From Erythroxylum novogranatense (Eukaryota; Streptophyta; Magnoliopsida; Malpighiales; Erythroxylaceae): a stretch of DNA of 64,000 nucleotides. Numbering within the stretch: position 1 is the stretch's first letter; every line of letters begins with the position of its first letter. Positions 25,305 through 35,756 of the stretch are shown piece after piece. A program made the position numbers and the translations under genes. The stretch spans positions 20,484,309 to 20,548,308 of the forward strand of contig CM057228.1 of the NCBI GenBank assembly GCA_029891385.1, in the 5' to 3' direction. Below the pieces are notes generated by a model that saw only the letters and a program-made list of their open reading frames with translations, did not search any database and was not told the DNA's origin.

Positions 25305-25318
25305 AATTCCCCCACATC
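25305..25318 (-). other. Polypurine tract of element X
   Basis: On the minus strand GATGTGGGGGAATT abuts the 3' LTR. A second TGTGGGGGAG tract lies at about 26688-26702. Confidence 0.75.
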
Positions 25319-27734
25319 GAACCTTTGCTCGCCCTCGAGCAACATGTCAAACCATTAACTTAATCAATTCATCCTTCAAAAATCAAGGGCACACAATCCA
25401 TCAACTTAGGTTAACAAAATTCAATTTGCAACATACATCATAATTGCCTTTCACTAATGCACATAAACAAAGTCAAAATTAAGCATCTTTGTTCAAAAGC
25501 AACCATGAAGTTAAAGTGAATTCTTCTCACGGATTTCGCTCTTACACTCAAGTGTTTGTGGGTAGGTGTTTCACTCAAATCTCACTCTATCATGTTGCAC
25601 TACCATAGGCTTGCAATTTCACCAATTCTCATTCATTTAGATCACATGGGCCGATAGATCATGAGGACTTAATGACGGTTGTAATGGGGCTAGGTTCATA
25701 GGTGAGATAAAAGAGATGGTAAAAAGGTTGATCACAAGTTTTCACAAAGCATTAAGTAAAAAGGGACACAATTAAAACTCTGAGATAAACATGAAAAGGA
25801 ACTGCAACTACTCATTCTAACTCAAGCCACTATACTTTATTCTTTCTTCTCTTTCCTTTTTCTGATTTTTCTCTTTTTTGTTTTTCTTTTCCTTCTTTTT
25901 CTTTTTCTTTTTTTCATTTCATTTTTTTTTTCTTTTTTTTCTGATTTTGATTTTTTTCTTTTTCTTTTTCGAATACACTAAGAACAAGGAAAAATTGTAA
26001 ACAAGAACAAAAATAACAACAATTGAGTAAAAGTGCCTATAAAAATATCTCAGAACACAATGTATAACAAAAGTCCCAAATTACTTAATGTTTTATTCAA
26101 CTTGCGTTAAGGTAAAGCTGATGGGGTTTTCGGGTTTCTAATGTGAAGTGATAATTTGAAGAACAAGGATGGGCTCAAACGTGTCTTCAAAAGGGAATAA
26201 TAGGTGGGTCAATTTTTAAGCCAAAGTGTTTTAAAACAAAGACGGCCTTAATCACTTCTATAGCCCATGTGACCAAACAAACTCAAGCCGGTTCCATGCA
26301 AGTTCTAGAGGCAACACAACTAGAGGAGCATCACTCAATTCAAGAAAATATTATGACATGAAGATGATGTCATTTAGGCTCAATTTCCTCACTGGTCGAA
26401 TTCAAATTAAGAATTCACTTAAGTTTCACAATTTACTCCATCACTCCAATGTCAAAATTGTTGACCAAGTTTATGAGATCGGTTAGAGCAATCAATCAAT
26501 GTATTCATTTTAAAACCTACTTAGCCCAGATTAATTTCATGCATGTCCTTGACTTCGTCCAAACTAATATGACAGAGTTTTATGATTTAACATGCAAAAT
26601 CCTATGCTAAGGTTAATAAAAACAACTGCAACACCCAACAATATGCACATAACAACCAAAAGTATCCACATTCAAAATCTAAAGTACTCCCCCACACTTA
26701 AATTCAGCATTGTCCTCAATGATTAAGAAGCACAAAAATAAAAGAGAAAAAGTGAAGAGGTGCTTCTCAATTAGGCGGTGTCGGGGTCATGGCGGCGGCA
26801 ATTGTGGTGCTGTTGAGGGAATGGTGGTTAACGGAACGGCAGGGGCATCCCGTCGTGCTTGGCTCTTTGTTCGCGGCATTGTGTCAGTCTTTAAATCTAA
26901 ATTGAAAAATCAACAAACACAATCCACGCACAACAGAAAATAAACGGCAATAATGAAACTCGATTGAAAATAGGGTCGTGTAAAGGGGATCTGGAAAAAA
27001 AAAACAAAAATTAGGGATTGAAGTGATTTATGGCAGAAATCGACAGAATGGAAACGTTGTTGAAATCAAGGGGGAAGGAAGTCGACAGATGGAAGGAGGT
27101 GAAGGGAAATCGATGGTGGGATAGGTCGCGAATGGGCTGGAGAGAAGGATTCAAAAGGGAAAATCTGGGCGAAGTTGTGGTTCAAGAAATGGCCATCGGT
27201 GTTGTGTGGAGGTTACAGCAAGTGAATGGTGGGAAGAATGAGATTGGTGTTGAAGTGGTAGTAGATGGATGCTGGGAAACGGTAGGGGAAGATGTAGGAA
27301 AAGATAGCAATTTGAGGTGGAAATCGATGGTAAAGTCGATGAACAACGACAAATTGTGGAATGAAAATCTGGAGAGAAGATTTAGTGGGGAAAAATGGTG
27401 GTAATTGAAAATTTCGATTTTGTTGAGTTATTATTATTTTTTTGTTTTAAATTTTTAGAAAAACTAATTTATGGACAAAGAAATTGAAAAAAAATAAACT
27501 AAACTTAAAAAAATAATCATGGCAGAAAATAATTATAAATTGAAATTCCTAACTAAATACTGAAAATAAAACAATTAAAAATAAGGACAAACCTGAACAC
27601 TTTACGGTTACCTCGAACATGCTTCTTTACAGTCATTAGCTAGACTTATGTGGTAACTTACAGATTCAAAGATAGGTTGGCAGTGCCAACCCGATGTCGT
27701 CAACCTGCTCAATTGGTGAAGTTTCATAATAAGG
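25319..27734 (-). other. X 3' non-coding region
   Basis: Includes a long plus-strand T/C tract (about 25840-25970) and a patch with marked plus-strand G richness (26740-27400) that holds two plus-strand open frames, antisense to X. No domain is recognisable on the minus strand. Confidence 0.55.
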
Positions 27735-28004
27735 CTAGAGATGGTGTCCGTTGATCTTGAAAACTTTCGAAGTATCACTGCTCTGAATTTCTATCGAAGT
27801 TTTATATGCAGTCCGGTAAGCCCACAAAGCATCATCTAGTCGAAGACTTAAATCCTTTCGGTTTGGGTTGACCACTTCTTCTAGTATGGATTTGATAAGC
27901 TGGTTTTCTTTTGATGTGTCCATGGAATTGAGAGGCTGAAGTAATGGGTCTGTTGAGTCCTCCAATTTGTGAAATAATTCATGTGCTTTGCTAGCAATTA
28001 CCAA
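27735..28004 (-). pseudogene. X integrase remnant
   Basis: A small open frame of 89 codons contains [19 protein letters not shown], the integrase segment matched by Y's WAYRTTYKT region. It then jumps directly to [11 protein letters not shown], which in Athila-like elements lies near the integrase C-terminus. RT, RNase H, most of integrase and the GKY-like module are missing, so this is the scar of a large pol deletion that stayed open across the joint. Confidence 0.7.
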
Positions 28005-28157
28005 CGACTCCTAATTCCTATTCCACTGTGATGTTGCTGTCTTAAATTCTCTAAATAACATGACTTTACCCTTCTCTATCCCATGATTAACGTTATCTAT
28101 TTGCTCTTTTAATTTTCCCATTGATGCAAACTCCTCCCTTTTTGGACATAACGTTAA

Positions 28158-29348
28158 TTACTGGAGTCTTCCACTGGACCCAAATTCCTTATTCCCATGC
28201 CCTACTGGCGTGTCTGCTGGTGGTTCACTAGGTGTCGTGAATGTCTCCTTGTCTGACCAATATGATGTGTTATTTCCGTTCTCACTTATGCCTTCAATTG
28301 ACGCAGCCTTCTCATCCCCTGGTGAGCAATACGCAACCTGCTGGTAGTTCACAATTGACGCAGATTCTTGATACTCATGCTCTAATAATTCCACGTCATC
28401 TATAATTCCCAAACTCCAATTGTCCTGCATCCATGTATCAATGAAATCTACAGAGACAACAAGTTGCTCATCATCTGGAATTTTCATGGTATTATAAATA
28501 TTGAATTTAATTACGTCACCATCAAATTCCATAGTTAATGACCCATTATGAACATCTATTTTAGTTCTAGTCGTTTTCAAAAATGGCCTTCCGAATAAAA
28601 TCGGAGTTGAAGAGGATGTGTCGTCTGTGCCCATCTGTAAAATATAAAAGTCAGCCAGAAAAAACATGTTTCGTACTTGAACCAATATGTCCTCCAACAC
28701 ACCTTTCGGGTGAACGTTTGATCGATCCGCTAATTGAATGACTACGTTCGTTTCTTTAAGAGGTCCAATATTCAAAGATTTATACACATCATATGGCATG
28801 ACATTAATGGACGCACCTAAATCTAACATAGCCCTTTCAATTTGCAAATTACCAATTTGACACGGGATAGTAAACATACCTGGATTTTGGCATTTTGGTG
28901 GAAGCTTTTTCTTTTGTAAGATGGCTGAAACGTTTTCGTCTAATTGAACTTTCTCATTGGATTTCAATTTCCTCTTTCATGTACACAGCTCCTTAAGAAA
29001 TTTAGCATATCGTGGAATTTGTTTAATTGCATCAAGAAGAGGAATATTTACCTGAACTTTTCGGAAAGTCTCCAAAATTTCCTTTTATTGTTTTTCCTTC
29101 TTCACTTTAGCTAATTGACTCGGAAAAGGAGGCGGGAGCACCTTATTGATCACGACTTTCTTCTTCTTTTCAGGTAAGTGCATTATTTCTTCCTCAATTT
29201 CACGTTTGGAAGCCTTGGGAATTGATTCTGATAGTTCTTTACCACTCCGCAACGTGATAGCGTTTGCGCTTTGTCTAGGATTTATCTCTGGTTGTGCAGG
29301 AAAATTATCGGAATTTCGTGATTCTAGTCGGTTAATAGCAGCTGCAAT
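28158..29348 (-). pseudogene. X protease region
   Basis: From 28967 to 28158 the frame is open for 269 codons and contains an Athila-type aspartic protease: the active-site region is DLGASINVMPYDVYKSL, followed by LADRSNVHPKGVLEDILVQV and FGRPFLKTTRTKIDV. The part from 29348 to 28968 continues the gag-protease linker with the ITLRSGKE-type motif of the clade, but is interrupted by a TAA near 29082 and a TGA near 28970. All three stops in the gag-protease reading frame can be explained by single C-to-T or G-to-A changes. Confidence 0.82.
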
Positions 29349-30671
29349 CTAACTCAACTGATTTTCGAAATTCCTTTGTTGATTTTCCAAATTTCGAATA
29401 CTTGTTTCCATAGACCGAATACTTGCTTCCATAGACCGAATACTTGCTTCTGTATTCCGCTGAAACGTCAAAGTATTCGTGGTTAGAGTTTGTAATGCCT
29501 CTTCCAAAGGAGACTTACCTTCGGCAGTTGACATCATATTTGGATTTTGGCGCTGCATGTATGGTGGTCGGTATGGCTGGAAATTGGTGTTTGCTTGTTT
29601 CCCTTGAGAGTTCCCATATCGCAAATTCGGATGATCGTGCCATCTCTGATTATAAGTATTGGAGAATGGGTCGTACTTCCTTTGATTTGACCCGTTAAAT
29701 CCACCCATAGAATTCACCTGTCCAGCGTTGTCTTCCTGCAAAATTGGACATGCATCATTAGCATGTCCTAACTTTGAACAAATTCCACATACCTTATCTT
29801 CTTCTTTTCTTGTGACCACTAACTGTCGCACCAAAGAAGTGAGGTCATCCAATCTCTTTTCTACCGAGGTTGCATTAATTTCGTTCACGCTCTTTGACCC
29901 ATGACCTGTACGGATTCCGAATTGTTGAGTATTGGAGGCCATATTTGCGATCAATTCTCTTGCGGCCGCTGGCGTTTTGTCAACTAAGGCACCACCGCTG
30001 GCAGCGTCAATCATACTCCTATCAGAAAGAAAAAGCCCTTCATAAAAATATTGAATCAACAATTGTTCAGTTATTTGATGATGCGGACAACTAGTGCATA
30101 ATTTTTTAAATCTTTCCCAATATTCGTAAAGTGTTTCTCCCGTATGTTGACGAATTCTACAAATCTCGTTCCGAATATTGGCGACTCTCGATGCTGGAAA
30201 ATACTTCTCGAAGAAAAGTCTCTTCATCTCGGCCCATGTATGCACGTTTTCTCCCGCCGAGTAGTATAACCAATCTTGCGCATCATCTTTAAGAGAAAAC
30301 AGAAAAGCTCTCAGCTTGATCTGTTCTTCCTTCACATTGGTCGGCTTCATACCCATGCAAACTACATCGAATTCCTTCAGGTGCTTGTATGGATCTTCTC
30401 CCGGTAAATCCCTGAAAATAAGCAATAAGTCAATCAGTCCAGATTTTAGTTCAAAAGTATTATTATCACCTAAATTTGGAAAATTGATGCAGTGGGGTTG
30501 TTGTGCGTCAGTCGGGGTAGCTAATTCGCGAAGAGTAAGGTTAGTAGCTATCCTATCCATCTTTTGTGTCTCTTTCCACTGCTTAGTCTGTTTCCGTAGT
30601 CTTTTTGTTGTCTTTTCTATCTCAGGATTATACTGCAAATTTTCTGATTGGTTTGAACGCGTAACGTACAT
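29349..30671 (-). CDS. X gag, open 440-codon frame
   Basis: Structural capsid/nucleocapsid polyprotein of element X. The retrotransposon gag core is at about residues 90-220 (DDAQDWLYYSAGENVHTWAEM, then FFEKYFPASR and YWERFKKLC), followed by a CCHC zinc knuckle CGICSKLGHANDAC (CX2CX4HX4C) near residue 300 and a C-terminal coiled-coil-like stretch of repeated SIRSME/TSIRNLE units. The ATG lies about 20 bp downstream of the primer site. The ending TAG replaces a residue inside the normal gag-pol frame (family members read through), so translation stops early. The best preserved protein in the window. Confidence 0.85.
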   Translation of the reverse strand: MYVTRSNQSENLQYNPEIEKTTKRLRKQTKQWKETQKMDRIATNLTLRELATPTDAQQPHCINFPNLGDNNTFELKSGLIDLLLIFRDLPGEDPYKHLKEFDVVCMGMKPTNVKEEQIKLRAFLFSLKDDAQDWLYYSAGENVHTWAEMKRLFFEKYFPASRVANIRNEICRIRQHTGETLYEYWERFKKLCTSCPHHQITEQLLIQYFYEGLFLSDRSMIDAASGGALVDKTPAAARELIANMASNTQQFGIRTGHGSKSVNEINATSVEKRLDDLTSLVRQLVVTRKEEDKVCGICSKLGHANDACPILQEDNAGQVNSMGGFNGSNQRKYDPFSNTYNQRWHDHPNLRYGNSQGKQANTNFQPYRPPYMQRQNPNMMSTAEGKSPLEEALQTLTTNTLTFQRNTEASIRSMEASIRSMETSIRNLENQQRNFENQLS

Positions 30672-30690
30672 AAACCGTCAAAATTTCAAG

Positions 30691-30700
30691 AACGGCGCCT
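30691..30700 (-). other. Primer-binding site of X
   Basis: On the minus strand AGGCGCCGTT lies just inside the 5' LTR and fits the first bases of a tRNA-Asp-type site (TGGCGCCGTT) with one mismatch. Confidence 0.6.
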
Positions 30701-30705
30701 AAAAT

Positions 30706-31450
30706 TTGATGATCTTTGTCGCGCAACCAAATATAAAAGATTTTCACTCCCGTTAAAACAAATTAATGTAGTAGTGGTAAGCGGATATCGTTCCCACGAG
30801 GAATTTTGCGATTATGAAAATTGCGAATTCAAACGGCACAAATAATAAAAGGGGGGGTTTTTGTTACTTACTGAAATAATAATGAAAATCGAAAAGGAAA
30901 ATTGCAAATTGAAATAATAATTAAGTCTGAAAATTCAATAGGAAAAATACCTTGGTTTTGGTCACCGATGTTACCATGCTATTATGGATCCTCGACAAAA
31001 ATTGCAATTATTAACAAACATTCATTGAGGGAATTTTCTATTAATTGTATTGACTAGAAACATGTATCCTAGCAACCTTATTAAACAATTAATCTAGATA
31101 CGATCATAGATTAAATTGAATAATAGCATTAAGAACCAATGACAAGTGATAAACATGTACGACATGAAATCAATCAAGTGCATAATTTCTTAGAATTTTT
31201 CGACTCTAACGTAGAGGGGTTAATCCTAATTGCTACTTGTGGTTACCAAAATTGAACGTCAGATTTTGTTACCTAGCAGTTGAATTAATTAATTCCTAAT
31301 TGCGCACCTAGAAACTAACAAATCCAATTAAAAAGATTGATCTGAAATTATCCAATGAGCGTTAACAATAATGAAAAAGATTTCGAACATCTCACCATAA
31401 TAACATGGAACATGGATCCCTCAACCAAGACAAGAAATTTAGTTAATCAT
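30706..31450 (-). repeat. X 5' LTR, left segment
   Basis: Matches 23815-24556 of the 3' LTR, then is interrupted at ATCAT by element T. The exact inner edge is uncertain by a few bases because the first 20 bp differ from the other copy. Confidence 0.85.
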
Positions 31451-31993
31451 TGTAACATCCCGCCCCGATTGAAGGGTTAAATTGGTAATTTGGGACATGC
31501 TAGTAGTTTGCATTGCATATTTTGAATTTTTCATACATTTGACCTCTCGATATAGAGAGGAATGAGTCAAGTGGCCCATGCATTTATGTGAAAGCGCCTT
31601 CATAACATTTTCCCGGCATTTGAGTATGAATAAGATGCAAATTGTGATATTACACGAAAATTAGATTTGATTATGATTTATTGAGAATTATGGAATATTT
31701 GGGTTTGAAGGATTAAATTAGGGCTGTACTAGAGTGATTGTCAGTTGACAGTGACTCTTCAGAAAATTTTCTGAAAATTCGGGAGAAAATGTCCGGACCG
31801 GAATTTTTCCGAGTGGCAGACCGACTGACTAAATAGTACCGAAGTAATTGTCCAATGGCTATGGAAATTTAGAAATATGATTTTAGTAATTTTATATGTC
31901 GAGCCATTGAAATTCGGAGACAAATCGGACTGGAAATGATCGTGAAAAGAGTAACAGATTTAATGGTATTAAGAGGAAAATGGGACAAATCAC

Positions 31994-32002
31994 TTATAAA
32001 TG
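31994..32002 (+). promoter_or_regulatory. TATA box of T 5' LTR
   Basis: TTATAAATG is followed by a TCTTCTTCTTCTC leader, conserved at 43075-43083 in the 3' LTR. Confidence 0.5.
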
Positions 32003-32265
32003 TTTTATATTTCGAATTGAAGAGAAAAGAAATTCTCTTCTTCTTCTCTCCTAGGGCACGATCGGTTCCTTCCTTTGGTGAGTTTCGATTCTTCCTTCGT
32101 GATTATCGTCTCTTCCTCTCTTTGTGATTTTCATTGCTAGCTTGTCTGATTCTTGAGGAAGATGAAGATTTGTTGAGGTTGGAGGGCGTAGAGAGAAGAT
32201 GAAAGAGTTGTAGGGATTTTCGAGAGATTTGAGATTCAAGCTTGATTTGGTAAGTGAATTGGTTT

Positions 32266-33258
32266 TGTTGGACCAATGGTGGTTGACAAATTAATTCCAC
32301 TTATATTTTGATAATAACAAAATGTATAGAATTGGTTAAGAAATTGTTTCAGGTATTATTCAATCAAAGAATCGTGCAAATCAAGATAAGCAAGTGACAA
32401 ATCATTGAAGAATCAAGATGGGAGTTGTCTTCTAAGTATATATGGCATAAAACATGAGGTTTGTAGAGAATTTGGTCGGATGTTATCATAGATGGCTAAA
32501 CAAGTCGACTTACACAATACAAGTTGACTTACATATGAAGATGAATTCACACAAGTCGACTTATAGGAAACAAGTCGACTTATCGAGGTAAACAAGTCGA
32601 CTTATATATAAATGGTTGAAACAAGTCGACTTATGGATGCACAGATTCAGCTCCAACGGTCATATTAGCTAAAAATGGAATGGAGGTTATCAAGGAACGG
32701 CTATCACAAATTAAGCAACGGCTAAGAGAGCTCCAACAGCTATATTTCTTCTTATATAAAGGGTGGATGATTGATGAAGAATGTAGAGAAGTTCTAGAAG
32801 CCAAAATACTCTTATCTTGCTCCAAATTGCTCATCATTTTTATTACTTTGTTTACATTTGTATTGAGCACTTGTTCTTAGATCTTTATCCTATTTCTTTT
32901 ACAAATTGAGTGACTAGTGGTACGTCACGTGTGAGGTAGCTTGAGTCGGAAATCAAGCGGTATTGGTAGGATTTGTGCCGAAAGACAAATCGAGTGTAAA
33001 AGGTTGCTTGAGCCGGAATTCAAGTGGTGTTGTAAAAAATGCAATAAAGTGGTTGGCAAAATCCTAAGTGGGAGCTTAGGTAGAGGACGTAGGTCTTAGC
33101 ACCGAACCTCTATAAAAACAAGTGTTTGATCTTCTTCCCTACTCTTTTCAATTAAGTTTATTTAAATTATTTTTGTGTGTGTGTTAACTTCTGATTTTTT
33201 GTAGAAATTTTTCAAAGAATTTTAAGATCTATTCAACCCCCCTTCTAGATCGCTGACA
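32266..33258 (+). repeat. K 5' LTR
   Basis: 993 bp; pairs with the 1073-bp 3' LTR. The 3' copy has extra segments near 36098-36145 and 36588-36610. TATA-like TTATATAAA is at 32752-32760 (36302-36310 in the 3' copy). Confidence 0.93.
32502..32632 (+). repeat. AAGTCGACTT palindrome array, K 5' LTR
   Basis: Six copies (32502, 32521 with one mismatch, 32553, 32572, 32593, 32623) of the 10-bp palindrome AAGTCGACTT, usually within ACAAGTCGACTTAT, spaced 19-32 bp, just upstream of the TATA box. Confidence 0.9.
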
Positions 33259-33260
33259 AT

Positions 33261-33272
33261 TGGTATCAGAGC
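33261..33272 (+). other. Primer-binding site of K
   Basis: TGGTATCAGAGC, the plant initiator tRNA-Met complement, 2 bp after the 5' LTR. Confidence 0.93.
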
Positions 33273-33285
33273 AGAAGTATCTGGG

Positions 33286-33459
33286 ATGGCACACAACAAC
33301 CTAGCGGAAGAAGGTAACACTAATAACCGACCTCCATTGTTTAATGGCTCTAACTATTCTTCATGGAAAAATCCTATGAAGTACCATATTATAAGTGAGG
33401 GAGTCGAATCTTTGGAAGATCATTATCTTGGACTCAAGCCCTACGAAAGAAAATGGTGA
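33286..33459 (+). pseudogene. K gag, N-terminal fragment
   Basis: The ATG lies 13 bp after the primer site. The 57-codon frame has PPLFNGSNYSSWK, the typical start of copia gag (UBN2-type), and ends at TGA after ERKW. The gag continues in other frames (33460-33762) with frameshifts, then in a long open frame from 33763. Confidence 0.75.
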
Positions 33460-33762
33460 GTCGAAAATAAATTTGGAGTATGATGATAACGATCGGAGGC
33501 AAGCTTACATCAACGCCAAAGCCATGAAGCCGATATATTGTGCGTTAACGGTTGAGGAAAGAAATCGGTAAATTCTGCACCACCGCCAAGGAAATGTGGA
33601 GAGACTTGAGTAACTCATGAAGGACAAATCAAGTACGGAGACGAAAATCAACATGCTTCTCCACGACTACGAGATGTTCGTCATGAAAGAAGGTGAGTCA
33701 ATTTCACAATGCTGTGACCGTTTTGCGAAATTATAAATGGATTAGGCAACACAGGAAAGCAC

Positions 33763-34473
33763 ATGACGGATAGCGACAAGGTGAAGAAGATTCTTCGTTC
33801 ACTGCCAAAGGAATGGGATTCTCAAGTGACCACAATCATGGAGTCGAAGGATCTCAACCATCTGGAATTCAACGCTTTGGTGGGATCACTCATCAACTAT
33901 GAAATTATTCTCAATTCCAGAGGAGGTAGAGGTAAGCCTAAAAAATCCATCGCTTTTAAAGCTAACACCTCTCTTGTTGATGAAAGTGATGAGGAATTAG
34001 ATGAAAGTGAGGAAGACGAAGAAATCGCGATGTACGCCAGAAATTTAAGGAAGTTCAAGGGACTTCTCAAAAATCGAAGAAAAGAATTAAATGGCAGAAA
34101 ACAGGTAGAAAGAAAGAGGTTTGGCACGGAAAGAAAAACAAAAGGCTATGACGAAAAGAAAGGCAACGAAGAATGTTGGAGATGTGGAAAGCGAGGACAT
34201 CTCGCAAGAGAATGCAAAAGCTCATCATCAACTTCAAATTTTCAGAAAAATGATAGATACGACAAAGGTAAAAAGAAAACTAGCTTGGTGGCAACTTGGA
34301 GTGATGAGGAGGATGCATACCAAAGCGATGATGAAAACAACCTGACACTTATGGCCAAGAGTTCATCAAGTGACGATGAAAATGAGGTAAATCACTATGA
34401 CCAAGATTTAAGAGATTCCTTTGATGCTTTACAAGCTGATTTTGAAGAAGCCATTGAGATTAACAAAAATTAA
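33763..34473 (+). pseudogene. K gag, central part with zinc knuckle
   Basis: 236 open codons. They include the KILRSLPKEW motif of copia gag near the start, an acidic stretch (DESDEELDESEEDEE), and a canonical CCHC knuckle CWRCGKRGHLAREC near residue 140 for RNA packaging, followed by acidic and Ser-rich sequence. The upstream end is frameshifted and the downstream end stops at TAA inside the coiled-coil region. Confidence 0.82.
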
Positions 34474-34494
34474 GAAAGAAAATACGAGAGTTAT

Positions 34495-35055
34495 TTGCTG
34501 AAAGCAAGTGTTTTACATGAAACGATTGATGATTTAGATAGTCCAAAAGAAGATCATTCTGCATGTCTTATTGAAAAAGAAAATCTTATTTGTGAGCTTG
34601 ATAGGCTTCGAAAAGAATTTTCGTATGTGGTTGGTAAATTCGCTGGTGGAAATGCTAAGTTTGAAGAATTGTTGTCTTTACAAAGATATACTATTTCTAA
34701 ACATGGATTAGGATATGATCCGTATAATAGAGAGTGTTCTTTAATTTCCAAATTTACCAAGATGGAAAAGTTGCTCAATGTGCTAGATGCTTGAAAGATG
34801 GTCATATAGAAATTGCATGCAAAAGCACTAGGAGATGTGTTAAGGTTAAGAAAGTTTGGGTGTTAAAAGGCTCAATACCACCTAATGTGGTTTATATGTC
34901 TAACCAAAATGGACCCAAGATGGCTTGGGTACCAATGAGAAGAAAGATGTTTCAGTTGTAGGTACAAGCAAGGGATGAAAATCCACCAAGCACATGGTAC
35001 ACTGATAGTGGAAGTTCAAGGCATATGAGTGCAGACAACAACAAAATCGACTAAT
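34495..35055 (+). pseudogene. K gag C-terminus and protease start
   Basis: 34495-34794 encodes a charged coiled-coil-like segment. From about 34746 another frame gives a second CCHC-type pattern (CARCLKDGHIEIAC) and the clade's KKVWVLKG and GPKMAWVP motifs. After one in-frame TAG at 34959-34961 that frame reaches the aspartic protease active site WYTDSGSSRHMS. The frame then ends at TAA near 35055, where the pol deletion begins. Confidence 0.78.
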
Positions 35056-35756
35056 GGGTGTCTAAGTCGACCAATTGGTGACAAGTCTGGTAAATAAGTC
35101 GACCTATGATATACACAGCCTTTGGAATGAAGAAATTTCAGGATAAGTCGACTTATGGAGGTAAACAAATCGACTTATGTCTACACGGATTCTTATGTTG
35201 TTTCAAGTGTATGGTGTTTCTTATGACTTTATGATATTTGTATTAATTGTTGGATTGTTATGTTATGACTCTGCATTTTCTTTGTGTTTGCTGTTTTGTT
35301 TGTTTATGGACTGCATTGCGACTATTTTTCATTTTTCATATTGGTTTTTTTTAATCATGACAAAAAGGGGGAGTAATATTGGAAATTGATAATTGGTATC
35401 CTTTAGTCACCATCATTTGATTGAGGGGGAGTGCGTTTGATTTGAGACGATTTGTGTTTGATGACCTGTTACTCTATTTAATGTGATTGTGATAATTTTT
35501 CATCTTCATATTTGTTGGTTTGTATTAGTTGTTTTGATTATGACAAAAAGGGGGAGAAAAAAAATGAGAAATTGATATTCTTTAGTCACTTGATTAAGGG
35601 GGAGTTTGTTTTTTACAAAGTTATTACATTCAATGATTTATATAGGGGGAGACTTCTAACTAAAATGACAAGGTATAGAAACCTTGATCAATGTTTCTTT
35701 GTTTTCATTTCTTAAACAATTTCTAAGTATTTTGTCATTATCAAAAAGGGGGAGAT
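35056..35756 (+). other. K 3' region with repeated purine tracts
   Basis: Contains further AAGTCGACTT-related palindromes at 35060-35175 and at least six AAGGGGGAG-type tracts (near 35364, 35426, 35548, 35598, 35646 and 35746). The last, AAAAAGGGGGAGAT, abuts the 3' LTR and is the functional polypurine tract. Confidence 0.8.

Noticed and set aside
31936..32127. A 63-codon frame repeated almost unchanged at 43017-43208
   Set aside because: The conservation is explained by its position in the paired LTRs of T, and it lies across the TATA box and leader.
33261..33272. Possible tRNA gene fragments at TGGTATCAGAGC and at 58505-58525
   Set aside because: They are primer-binding sites in the correct position next to LTRs; no cloverleaf surrounds them.
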